IMG/VR virus record: IMGVR_UViG_3300025857_000012
Coordinates: 1-31,878 of that record
Reading direction: 5' to 3' (one strand)
Length of the DNA: 31,878 bases
Source: a virus
Below are positions 6,356 through 11,943 of the stretch, one piece after another. Below the pieces are notes generated by a model. It was not told the origin of the DNA, searched no databases, and worked only from the letters and a program-made list of their open reading frames with translations. The translations under genes and the position numbers were made by a program. Position 1 is the first letter of the stretch; every line of letters begins with the position of its first letter.

Positions 6356-6829
6356 ATGGAAGCACTAACCGTCACCCTCGAAACAGCTAAGAAGCTCAAG
6401 GCGGCAGGGTTTGAGCAAGAAACACTATGGTTCTGGCAAGAAAGCTACAGCATTAGCGTACTAGAGCCGGCCCATGAAGATTACGGCAACCCTGATGTTG
6501 TGCAGCGTGAAGTTAACCGAAATGGCTGGCGAGTTGTTCGAGACAGTAGGCACGAGGTCGGGATACCAGAAGTCGTCTTTAACTGGTGGTGGCGAGAAGT
6601 TCATGAAATCAAACTAGCGCAGATTGCCGCCCCCACCGCCCAAGAGGTGGCCGACCAGTTGCCACCTCAAACCATGTTGATGTACTCAAACTTGAGTCTG
6701 CGCAAGCGCTCCGGATTTGGAGGGTATGAGGCCATGTGGAACCGCAATGGTGTGGGCGTCTATGGGAATGCCAACACTATGGCCAACGCCTTGGCTCTGC
6801 TATGGCTGAAGTTGCAGGAGGCTAACTAA
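6356..6829 (+). CDS. Unknown phage protein, 157 aa
   Basis: Starts immediately after the previous stop. It begins MEALTVTLETAKKLKAAGF and contains a tryptophan-rich mid-section (LWFWQESYS; FNWWWREVHEI), an APTAQEVADQLPP stretch (about 99-111) and a C-terminal ANALALLWLKLQEAN helix. The combination of TLETAKKLKAAGF, APTAQE-DQLPP and ALA-LWLKL recurs in hypothetical phage proteins that I remember from other phage genomes, without known function. Soluble, cytoplasmic. Its stop overlaps the next ATG (TAATG). Confidence 0.75.
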   Translation: MEALTVTLETAKKLKAAGFEQETLWFWQESYSISVLEPAHEDYGNPDVVQREVNRNGWRVVRDSRHEVGIPEVVFNWWWREVHEIKLAQIAAPTAQEVADQLPPQTMLMYSNLSLRKRSGFGGYEAMWNRNGVGVYGNANTMANALALLWLKLQEAN

Positions 6830-7320
6830 TGGCCTACTGGTGGAACGCATTCAAGTTCGGTGGCGACGTCATCCGCCTCACGCCCGCCGAGGCTGAGCAA
6901 GTCATGACAGCCAAGCTCAAAGGCGGCTCAGTGTCCGTACCGCGCCTCAAGAGCATGATCGATACCAAAGGCATCAGCGAGGTCGAGCAGTCCGACGAAG
7001 AGATCCGACAGGAGCAGCAGTACATCGGGAGCGGTGATACTCCTACTAGCAAGCGCGAGCTGCCCATCGGTTACCCGAAGTCCGCTGCCTGCCGTTACGT
7101 GAAGCGCCTCGTCCCCTTCCGGACCTGGGAGCGCAAGTTCGCGGCAGCACCTGGCTACCACCTACTCCACTCGGATGACGAGTCCGGCGACGTGTGGATG
7201 GCCTATACCCGCATCGTCACGCCAAGCGAACTAGATCCTGCCAACCTGCCATCCGGCCTGAAGCCGCTTGAAGTATGGGAGGAGAACCTGCTGAACCAAA
7301 AGCTCGGAGTCCGTAATTAA
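6829..7320 (+). CDS. Unknown protein, 163 aa
   Basis: Coupled to the previous gene by overlapping stop and start. The N-terminal 50 residues (FGGDVIRLTPAEAEQVMTAKLKGGSVSVPRLKSMIDTKGIS) have the look of a small regulatory domain that covers a flexible loop; an acidic linker follows, then a C-terminal region with several aromatic residues. No family recognised. It precedes the SSB-like gene by 20 bases with an AAGGAA ribosome site between them, so it is probably part of the same DNA-metabolism operon. Confidence 0.7.
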   Translation: MAYWWNAFKFGGDVIRLTPAEAEQVMTAKLKGGSVSVPRLKSMIDTKGISEVEQSDEEIRQEQQYIGSGDTPTSKRELPIGYPKSAACRYVKRLVPFRTWERKFAAAPGYHLLHSDDESGDVWMAYTRIVTPSELDPANLPSGLKPLEVWEENLLNQKLGVRN

Positions 7321-7340
7321 GTAAACAAGGAACCCAACAG

Positions 7341-7895
7341 ATGGGAATGTATGACAACGCAAGCAAACGAGTAAGTAACAGTAAGTTCGTTGAGTTCGAG
7401 GCAGGCAAGCAGGTTCGCCTGCGTCTCCTGGACCACCCGCACGTATCAACCAAGCAGTTCCAAGAGGGCGGCGACATCAAGACCCAGTTCGCCTGGCCGG
7501 TGTGGAACTACGACCTCGACAAGCAGCAGATCCTCCAGAAGGGCTCCGGCATCTTCAAGCGCATCGGGGCGATTGTCAGCGCCTGGGGCGAGGACATGCC
7601 GATGAAGTGCGACCTGATGATCACCTCCACAGGCTCCGGACTGACTACCAAGTACGACATCACGCCCGTACCTCATGCAGGCACCATGCCGCTGATCCCC
7701 AAAGCCGAGAAGCTGGACCTATCCGTCGAACTGACAGGCTCGATCCCATTGTCCGAGTTCTCAGACGGCAAGGACCCGGCAGTACAGGGACCGGAGTCGA
7801 CCAAGAGTCCAACCCTGGCCGCGCTCGAAGCCGGTGACACCGTGCCCACCGACATCCCAGACGGCGACATCAACCTTGATGACATCCCGTTCTAA
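7341..7895 (+). CDS. Phage single-stranded DNA-binding protein (candidate)
   Basis: A 184-residue protein with a compact core and an acidic C-terminal tail ending INLDDIPF. The DDIPF end copies the bacterial SSB tail (DDDIPF) that docks helicases, nucleases and the polymerase clamp loader. The N-terminal MGMYDNAS and the following KFVEFEAGKQVRLRLLDHPHVSTKQF resemble phage ssDNA-binding proteins that begin by fixing a patch of strands in an OB fold. The linker of about 50 residues before the tail is Pro/Ser/Asp-rich. Its role would be to coat displaced strands in replication or recombination. The acidic tail is directly visible; the OB-fold assignment is inferred. Confidence 0.65.
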   Translation: MGMYDNASKRVSNSKFVEFEAGKQVRLRLLDHPHVSTKQFQEGGDIKTQFAWPVWNYDLDKQQILQKGSGIFKRIGAIVSAWGEDMPMKCDLMITSTGSGLTTKYDITPVPHAGTMPLIPKAEKLDLSVELTGSIPLSEFSDGKDPAVQGPESTKSPTLAALEAGDTVPTDIPDGDINLDDIPF

Positions 7896-8095
7896 TGGCG
7901 TACGGACCTACCAAGTCACAAGCACGACCGTTTAACGCGTCCGGCAACCCGCGACCGAATGCGTGCGGCGATAGCGCCGCAGTCCGTGAGTTACAGGCAC
8001 TGTGGGCTCTCCTTGAGCCCCTGCCTGCTACGGAAGACATCCAGAAGGTAAAACGCTATGTCGCCAAGCGCCTAAGGGCTCACCGGGGTGAATAG
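7895..8095 (+). CDS. Small basic unknown protein
   Basis: A 66-residue protein whose ATG overlaps the stop of the SSB-like gene (TAATG). It has a low-complexity N-terminus and a helical, basic C-terminal half (LQALWALLEPLPATEDIQ, then KVKRYVAKRLRAHRGE) that could bind nucleic acid. No family recognised. Coupling suggests an accessory to the SSB-like protein. Confidence 0.6.
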   Translation: MAYGPTKSQARPFNASGNPRPNACGDSAAVRELQALWALLEPLPATEDIQKVKRYVAKRLRAHRGE

Positions 8096-8132
8096 CGGGC
8101 CTAAGCAAATTAACCAAGAAGAGAGGTGATAG

Positions 8133-8327
8133 ATGGACGGTACATTAAAGGGCGGCAAATTAGCCGCTGCAACGAACAAGGCGCGGTACGGGAAAGATCA
8201 CTACGAGAAAATTGGCCGCAAGGGTGGCAAGATATCCCGGGGCGGCGGTTTCGCGGCCAGTCATGAGCTAGCAGTAGAGGCTGGACGCAAGGGAGGCATG
8301 GCCTCAAAGCGGGGGAAGACAGAATGA
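8133..8327 (+). CDS. KGG-repeat (GsiB/YciG-type) small protein
   Basis: A 64-residue, very basic, glycine-rich hydrophilic protein with repeats of the KGG stress motif: GGKLAAATNKARYGKDHYEKIGRKGGK, ending with EAGRKGGMASKRGK split over the second half. Such motifs define the bacterial KGG/general-stress GsiB-like family, and a version with ISRGGGFAAS is common in phages and actinobacterial plasmids. The biochemical role is unknown; hydrophilin-like protection or nucleic-acid binding is proposed for the family. AGAGGTGA precedes the ATG. The stop overlaps the next ATG. Confidence 0.8.
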   Translation: MDGTLKGGKLAAATNKARYGKDHYEKIGRKGGKISRGGGFAASHELAVEAGRKGGMASKRGKTE

Positions 8328-8452
8328 CTGTTATTCGTCTGGTGGCAATAGTGACGTTCGTCGTCTCTACCATAGGGCTGTTTCTTTACCTCATCCTCGC
8401 TGCAGCCTTCATAGGTTCGGCCGCGGGGTTGTGGCTCGCGGGGTGGCGATGA
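8324..8452 (+). CDS. 42-aa membrane peptide
   Basis: Begins MTVIRLVAIVTFVVS and is almost wholly hydrophobic, enough for one long or two short membrane helices (about 5-24 and 26-40), ending LWLAGWR. It is coupled by ATGA on both sides: with the KGG protein before it and with a 14-codon frame after it. Small holins have this size and character, but so do many phage orphan peptides. Confidence 0.6.
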   Translation: MTVIRLVAIVTFVVSTIGLFLYLILAAAFIGSAAGLWLAGWR

Positions 8453-8493
8453 GCAATAACCCAGTAACCAAATTGAAGGAGGATAAGACATGA
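8449..8493 (+). CDS. 14-aa coupled leader peptide (possible)
   Basis: ATG at 8449 overlaps the previous stop (ATGA) and the frame ends at 8493, overlapping the ATG of the Ser/Arg repeat gene (ATGA at 8490-8493). The peptide is MSNNPVTKLKEDKT. Its last codons contain the ribosome site AAGGAGG of the next gene, so its translation could gate that gene. Evidence is positional only. Confidence 0.3.
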   Translation: MSNNPVTKLKEDKT

Positions 8494-8678
8494 ATCAAGC
8501 ACTAATGCGAATAGGACTAGAACAGTCGAGGTCGGGGTCGAGGTCGAGGTCGAGGTCGAGGTCGGGGTCGAGGTCGAGGTCGAGGTCGAGGTCGGGGTCG
8601 AGGTCGAGGTCGGGGTCGTGGTCGTGGTCGGGGTCGAGGTCGAGGTCGGGGTCGTGGTCGAGGTCGTGGTCGTATTAA
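8490..8678 (+). CDS. Ser-Arg dipeptide repeat protein
   Basis: After a 12-residue head (MNQALMRIGLEQ) the remaining 50 residues are 25 Ser-X dipeptides, where X is Arg, Gly or Trp (Tyr in the last). AAGGAGG sits at a good distance before the ATG, and the start overlaps the preceding short frame. The product is strongly basic, disordered and has no fold of its own; the composition resembles eukaryotic RS domains and protamine-like DNA-condensing tails, which bind RNA or DNA and can phase separate. That likeness is compositional only. It lies in the early operon before a conserved phage hypothetical protein. It could be an artefact of an expanding repeat, but the good ribosome site favours translation. 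Confidence 0.6.
   Translation: MNQALMRIGLEQSRSGSRSRSRSRSGSRSRSRSRSGSRSRSGSWSWSGSRSRSGSWSRSWSY
8526..8675 (+). repeat. 25-copy hexanucleotide tandem repeat TCGNGG
   Basis: The stretch is built from 25 consecutive hexamers TCGNGG in which only the fourth base varies (A, G or T; the last unit is TCGTAT). It is open in several frames on both strands, so reading frames other than the Ser-X frame here are shadows. Hexamer repeats expand and contract by slippage without breaking the frame. Confidence 0.95.
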
Positions 8679-8698
8679 ACAACTTTAGGAGAACAGAT

Positions 8699-9037
8699 AT
8701 GAAGACACTTGAAATTTCAGACGAAAGCTATGAGCAGATCAAAACGTTACTACAGGCCGATGAGCTAGTGGACATATCCACCTTGGATGACTTAGTGGGC
8801 CAGAAGCTCTACATCCGCACGGTTACGTATCACACGGTTGGCAAAGTGACGAAGCGCATGGGAGCCTTCATCCAACTGTCTGATGCATCATGGATAGCTG
8901 ACTCGGGCCGCTTCATGAACGCCATCAAGGACGGAACGCTCGATGAGGTCGAGCCAGTTGGCATAGCGTGGGTAAACCTAAGCTCAGTCGTGGACTTCTT
9001 CCCATGGAAGCACAAACTTCCTACCGAACAGAAGTAA
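8699..9037 (+). CDS. Conserved phage hypothetical protein, 112 aa
   Basis: Start at 8699 chosen because TAGGAG precedes it and the longer upstream frame is only repeat. The sequence (MKTLEISDESYEQIKTLL, VGQKLYIRTVTYHTVGKV, WIADSGRFMNAIKDGTLDEVEP, WKHKLPTEQK) belongs to a small conserved protein that I recall from many phage and mobile-element genomes, of unknown function. It is soluble and probably a beta-rich SH3-like fold with a helix at each end, which is inference. It ends the early operon; a terminator follows at 9052. Confidence 0.75.
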   Translation: MKTLEISDESYEQIKTLLQADELVDISTLDDLVGQKLYIRTVTYHTVGKVTKRMGAFIQLSDASWIADSGRFMNAIKDGTLDEVEPVGIAWVNLSSVVDFFPWKHKLPTEQK

Positions 9038-9051
9038 TATCAGGCATAGAC

Positions 9052-9086
9052 AAGCCGCCCATCCCACAAGGGACCGGGCGGCTTTC
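9052..9086. terminator. Terminator between convergent genes
   Basis: AAGCCGCCC at 9052-9060 pairs with GGGCGGCTT at 9076-9084, with a nested TCCC-ACAA-GGGA stem and TTT after it. It ends the early operon and probably also serves the minus-strand AbiTii gene that stops at 9098. Confidence 0.85.
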
Positions 9087-9097
9087 GTGTGTCTGGG

Positions 9098-10078
9098 TCA
9101 GGCCACCTGCACGTCGGCGGTCTCCTCAGCCGTCCTACCTGGTAGCGCGAGCACCTCACCGAGCAGAACGTAGGTGTTCAGGAACAGGTACTCAGCCTCG
9201 CTGGCCGTGACGTCGTTGTGCACGCCCGTCGACACGCGCTCGTAGATGTGGTTAATCCCGCGCTTGAGACGGGTGGCACGGCTGCCGCTCTGAGCTATAT
9301 CGTCTATGAACGCCTTGAGACGGTTGAGTCGATGCTCCTGGTCAAGCTTGATGATATTGCCTTGGCCATCCTTCCGAGTATCGGTAGTGGCGGGGAACGC
9401 CTGGTCAGCAAAGCCATCGATGAGCCGCCGGACGCTGTTCATAGCGCCGGAAATGGACTCAGTATCGCCAGCCTGGAGGTTGGCGTAGGCGGAATCAATC
9501 TGGCGTAAGGCTGTCTCGCCGAGTGGCACTAGGAGCTGGTCGATGCTGATCTTGGCCCGCTCGAACATCGTGTCCTGCCGGGTAGACAACTTCAACGAGT
9601 AGTAGGTTGAGGCCGCAAATTCATAAAGGCGTGCATTAACGGCTACGATTACACCGTTGCACTGCTTGATATGCGCCGTAACTGACTCCTGATTTCTCAT
9701 TATCTCCTCACTTGCCAGGCGCGCGTAGTCGCCACCTAATGCAGGCAGCGTCATACTGGTCAACTGGCGCTCATATGTAAGGCGCTCTTGCTCTACCATG
9801 CCGGCCGCCGCATACATGTGGGCATCCTCCGTGCCTGCTCTGGTTGTGACTGACCAGAGTCTGGTGCTTTGAATAAGAGAAACGTTATTGGAATCGTCTA
9901 ACGGCGTGTAGCCCACCGCTTCCCACTGAATCCATTGCATATTGGCCTCGTCTTTAACCAGCCGAGCCAACCGTCGAGCCTTGTTCACCCTCTGTCCGAG
10001 TCCCAGCCGACTGAGATCGATGTCGTCCAGCAAGTCCTTGGCGAGAGACAGGGCTTCGGTCTGCTCTTCCTGGTTCAT
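9098..10078 (-). CDS. AbiTii-domain protein, candidate abortive-infection gene
   Basis: The start at 10078 (MNQEEQTEALSLAK) is chosen because GGAGGA lies just before it; 326 residues result. The first 60 residues (SLAKDLLDDIDL, LGQRVNKARRLARLVKDEANMQWIQWEAVGYTPLDD) match the AbiTii domain pattern: a helix, then L-x-K-A-x2-LA, then W-x4-E-x2-GY. AbiTii proteins are linked to abortive infection and other defence systems, often with a variable effector region; here the remaining 260 residues are mostly helical with no effector I recognise. It stands alone on the minus strand between two terminators, the mark of an independently expressed moron gene. In a phage it could exclude competing phages. 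The domain match is from memory. Confidence 0.65.
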   Translation of the reverse strand: MNQEEQTEALSLAKDLLDDIDLSRLGLGQRVNKARRLARLVKDEANMQWIQWEAVGYTPLDDSNNVSLIQSTRLWSVTTRAGTEDAHMYAAAGMVEQERLTYERQLTSMTLPALGGDYARLASEEIMRNQESVTAHIKQCNGVIVAVNARLYEFAASTYYSLKLSTRQDTMFERAKISIDQLLVPLGETALRQIDSAYANLQAGDTESISGAMNSVRRLIDGFADQAFPATTDTRKDGQGNIIKLDQEHRLNRLKAFIDDIAQSGSRATRLKRGINHIYERVSTGVHNDVTASEAEYLFLNTYVLLGEVLALPGRTAEETADVQVA

Positions 10079-10140
10079 GCATCCTCCATAGTGGGTGGAT
10101 CTCAGGATGGCATGAGGGTCTGACAAGCCGCTCACACGTC

Positions 10141-10173
10141 AGAAGCCCCCGATGCCTAGCATCGGGGGCTTCT
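10141..10173 (-). terminator. Perfect 15-bp hairpin terminator
   Basis: AGAAGCCCCCGATGC at 10141-10155 and GCATCGGGGGCTTCT at 10159-10173 are perfectly complementary around a 3-base loop. It lies 13 bases beyond the stop of the Lsr2 gene at 10187 and before the AbiTii gene, so it insulates the two. The T run is poor on both sides. Confidence 0.75.
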
Positions 10174-10186
10174 CAAACGAATAGTG

Positions 10187-10501
10187 TTAGTTACCAGCGC
10201 TCTTGAACGCCTCGACCACGGTCAACGAGATGCGCCCACGCTCGGACACCTCGACTCCGTTGGCCTCAGCCCAGCGGCGAACCGCCTTGGGGTCGAAGTC
10301 CCTGACGACGGTTGACTGCTTCTTGCGGCCACTAGTCCGTCGGGCGTGGTCGATGAACGGCTGGAGCGCTCCACGCAGCTTCTTAGCGTTCTTGTCGTTG
10401 ACGTCGATGACGTAGGTGACGCCCTCAAGCCCAAACTCGACCGTCTCGCTCGCCTTGCCGCCATCGATGTCATCCTCAAGCGTCGTAATAGTCTTTTGCA
10501 T
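10187..10501 (-). CDS. lsr2: Lsr2-family nucleoid-associated protein (copy 1)
   Basis: A 104-residue protein starting MQKTITTLEDDIDGGKASE is a full-length Lsr2: an N-terminal dimerisation strand region with the DDIDGG turn (residues 9-14), FGLEGVTYVIDVNDKNAKKLRGAL, a linker, and a C-terminal DNA-binding helix pair VRRWAEANGVEVSERGRISLTVVEAF with the RGR minor-groove hook. Lsr2 bridges AT-rich DNA and silences foreign genes in Actinobacteria; actinophages carry copies that may interfere with or mimic host silencing. The start was moved inside a longer frame because the family begins here. No good ribosome site is visible, so a leaderless transcript is possible. Confidence 0.92.
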   Translation of the reverse strand: MQKTITTLEDDIDGGKASETVEFGLEGVTYVIDVNDKNAKKLRGALQPFIDHARRTSGRKKQSTVVRDFDPKAVRRWAEANGVEVSERGRISLTVVEAFKSAGN

Positions 10502-10659
10502 AGGTAAGAGCCTAGCGGATATCTTCCAGCCCTCAACTGAAGGCTGCAGGCGAGTTGCATGAGCGGCCGTGCTGGGTGCGGTGGCCTGTCGGTGGGCACA
10601 GGTAGCCTCAGTCCAACCCGCCCGGACCATCGTCCAGGCCGCGAGAAAGGATATGTCAG

Positions 10660-10905
10660 ATGAGACTGATCAAGTCCAAGCCACGTTATCGTTGTGATTT
10701 CTGTAGGCATGAAGGTACGGAGGCAAGAATGATAGCTCACGAAAAGGTATGTTGGCGCAATCCGAACCGCTTCTGCGCGCGGTGCCAGAACACGGGTAAG
10801 ATCGTCGTGGACATGGATGAGTCTGGCCGAGACCTTACAGAAGACTGCGACTTCTGTTCGATGTTTGATGCCGCGATGCTGCCGCCGATTCAAGTAATTA
10901 GCTGA
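10660..10905 (+). CDS. Small zinc-finger protein
   Basis: An 81-residue protein with a C-x2-C-x9-H-x4-C type first finger (YRCDFCRHEGTEARMIAHEKVCW) and then CARCQNTG and CDFC, eight metal-ligand candidates in all. It is a probable DNA- or RNA-binding protein, zinc being inferred from the spacing. GAAAGGA precedes the ATG. It is divergent from Lsr2 copy 1; the 158-base gap (10502-10659) must hold both promoters, though I see no convincing consensus pair in it. Confidence 0.75.
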   Translation: MRLIKSKPRYRCDFCRHEGTEARMIAHEKVCWRNPNRFCARCQNTGKIVVDMDESGRDLTEDCDFCSMFDAAMLPPIQVIS

Positions 10906-10920
10906 CCTGAATTAGTAAAA

Positions 10921-10946
10921 GCCCCAACCTCGCAAGAGGCTGGGGC
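10921..10946 (-). terminator. Terminator of Lsr2 copy 2
   Basis: GCCCCAACCTC at 10921-10931 pairs with GAGGCTGGGGC at 10936-10946 (one mismatch) around GCAA. Read leftward it is followed by TTTT (10920-10917), so it ends the minus-strand Lsr2-like gene. Confidence 0.8.
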
Positions 10947-10963
10947 AATCGTTATGGCTGGTG

Positions 10964-11455
10964 TCAGGCAGCGGAGCGACCGCGCCGACCCTTGGGCTTG
11001 TCTGGGACATCAGTGTCGGGAACGTCCTCAGTTGAAGCGTCGGTGTCTTCGGCCGGTTCTTCATCTTCGGTGTCGGACTTGTCACCCGACTCGTCACCCT
11101 CCGATTCCGACTCGTCACCCGATTCGTCACTTGGTGCGGGTACGACGAGCGAGGCCAAATAACGGTCAATGATCCAACCGGGGACGCGGCCCTTGGGCGA
11201 GACGTCGATGTTGCTCTCAGCCGCCCAGGTGCGGACCAGAGCCTGGTCGACGGTGGCATGCCGGGAGTTGGTCCAGCGGGGAACCGGCGTGGTGTCGCGG
11301 GCCTTCTCGATGAAGAGCGCCAATGCCTCTTCCAGCTTGGCCAGGTTGGCCGGGGACAGCTCCATCTCGAAGGTGCGCTCATTGACGGAGAATTCGCAGG
11401 TGAGCGCTCCTTCCGACCCATCCAAATCATCGAGCAAGGTGACTTTGGTTGCCAT
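10964..11455 (-). CDS. Lsr2-like protein with acidic tail (copy 2)
   Basis: A second Lsr2 relative of 163 residues: N-terminal LLDDLDGSEGALTCEFSVNERTFEMEL matches the dimerisation domain, and VRTWAAESNIDVSPKGRVPGWIIDRYLAS matches the DNA-binding domain, with KGR in place of RGR. Unlike copy 1 it carries about 55 more residues: a run of Ser/Asp/Glu (SDESGDESESEGDESGDKSD and beyond) ending in KPKGRRGRSAA, which supplies a second basic hook. AGAGAGG precedes the ATG. The acidic tail could compete with DNA or modulate host Lsr2 by mixed dimers; this is inference. It is divergent from the methyltransferase operon. Confidence 0.88.
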   Translation of the reverse strand: MATKVTLLDDLDGSEGALTCEFSVNERTFEMELSPANLAKLEEALALFIEKARDTTPVPRWTNSRHATVDQALVRTWAAESNIDVSPKGRVPGWIIDRYLASLVVPAPSDESGDESESEGDESGDKSDTEDEEPAEDTDASTEDVPDTDVPDKPKGRRGRSAA

Positions 11456-11517
11456 GACGGTGCCTCTCTATTCATAGGTGCAATGGACCGTTCGGCCATT
11501 ATTGGCACTATGAAGCT

Positions 11518-11535
11518 TTTACAAGAAGCTGTAAA
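11518..11535. promoter_or_regulatory. Inverted repeat, possible operator
   Basis: TTTACA, six bases, TGTAAA lie about 60 bases upstream of the start of the minus-strand Lsr2-like gene. It is placed where a dimeric regulator could act. The rest of the 300-base gap 11456-11757 is AT-richer than its surroundings and contains a DnaA box and a promoter, but no gene I can support. Confidence 0.3.
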
Positions 11536-11587
11536 GAGGTCACGCAAAACCATAACTTCATCATTAGATACAGAAAAGTCAAAAGGG

Positions 11588-11596
11588 TGTGGATAA
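11588..11596 (-). promoter_or_regulatory. Perfect DnaA box, second copy
   Basis: TGTGGATAA (TTATCCACA on the minus strand), identical to the box at 5748-5756 with a shared GT after it. It lies in the AT-rich gap between Lsr2 copy 2 and the zinc-ribbon gene. Confidence 0.35.
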
Positions 11597-11721
11597 GTGA
11601 GAGGGGGCATGGGTATCTACGGCACTAAATATCTTGGTCATGCCACAATGGCTTGACAACCGCAATAGCTAGGCTCGTAGGTCGTCCAATGCTGATTGTC
11701 AGTACCCGAATGCGACATGCA

Positions 11722-11750
11722 TTGCAATGGGTGGATCAGGCGCTGATAAT
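11722..11750 (+). promoter_or_regulatory. Promoter giving a leaderless transcript
   Basis: TTGCAA at 11722-11727, a 17-base spacer and GATAAT at 11745-11750. The ATG of the next gene begins seven bases after the -10 box, where transcription would start, so the mRNA would be leaderless, a common arrangement in Actinobacteria. No Shine-Dalgarno sequence precedes that ATG, which agrees. Confidence 0.55.
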
Positions 11751-11757
11751 CTAAGCA

Positions 11758-11916
11758 ATGACTGAGCTACCCAAACCAACACCCATCGTCTTCTGCGGCA
11801 CCTGCATGGATGTAACAGTCCTGGAGCGTGACAAGCACGGCGTCTGGTGCTCCCAGTGCTTCAAGGCCCTCCACATGCTCTCTGAGCTCCGGGTGCCGCC
11901 TGTCACCGGGCACTAG
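11758..11916 (+). CDS. 52-aa zinc-ribbon protein
   Basis: Begins MTELPKPTPIVFCGTC and has CGTC and CSQC pairs (residues 13-16 and 31-34) spaced as in a small zinc ribbon, with a basic loop between (ERDKHGVW). Likely metal-binding; function unknown. It precedes the methyltransferase-nuclease gene by 27 bases and shares its promoter. The start follows from the promoter position. Confidence 0.65.
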   Translation: MTELPKPTPIVFCGTCMDVTVLERDKHGVWCSQCFKALHMLSELRVPPVTGH

Positions 11917-11943
11917 TCCCCCCTCTCTGGCAGACTCCGTCTC

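Noticed and set aside
8526-8675. Tandem units could be read as a CRISPR array or as VEVEVG / TSTSTP proteins in other frames
   Set aside because: Six-base units without spacers are not CRISPR; the other frames lack a ribosome site, while the Ser-X frame has one.
10502-10893. Extended minus-strand frame upstream of Lsr2 copy 1 and overlapping frame under the zinc-finger gene
   Set aside because: The Lsr2 family begins at MQKTI; the extension has no relation to it and the other frame is a shadow.
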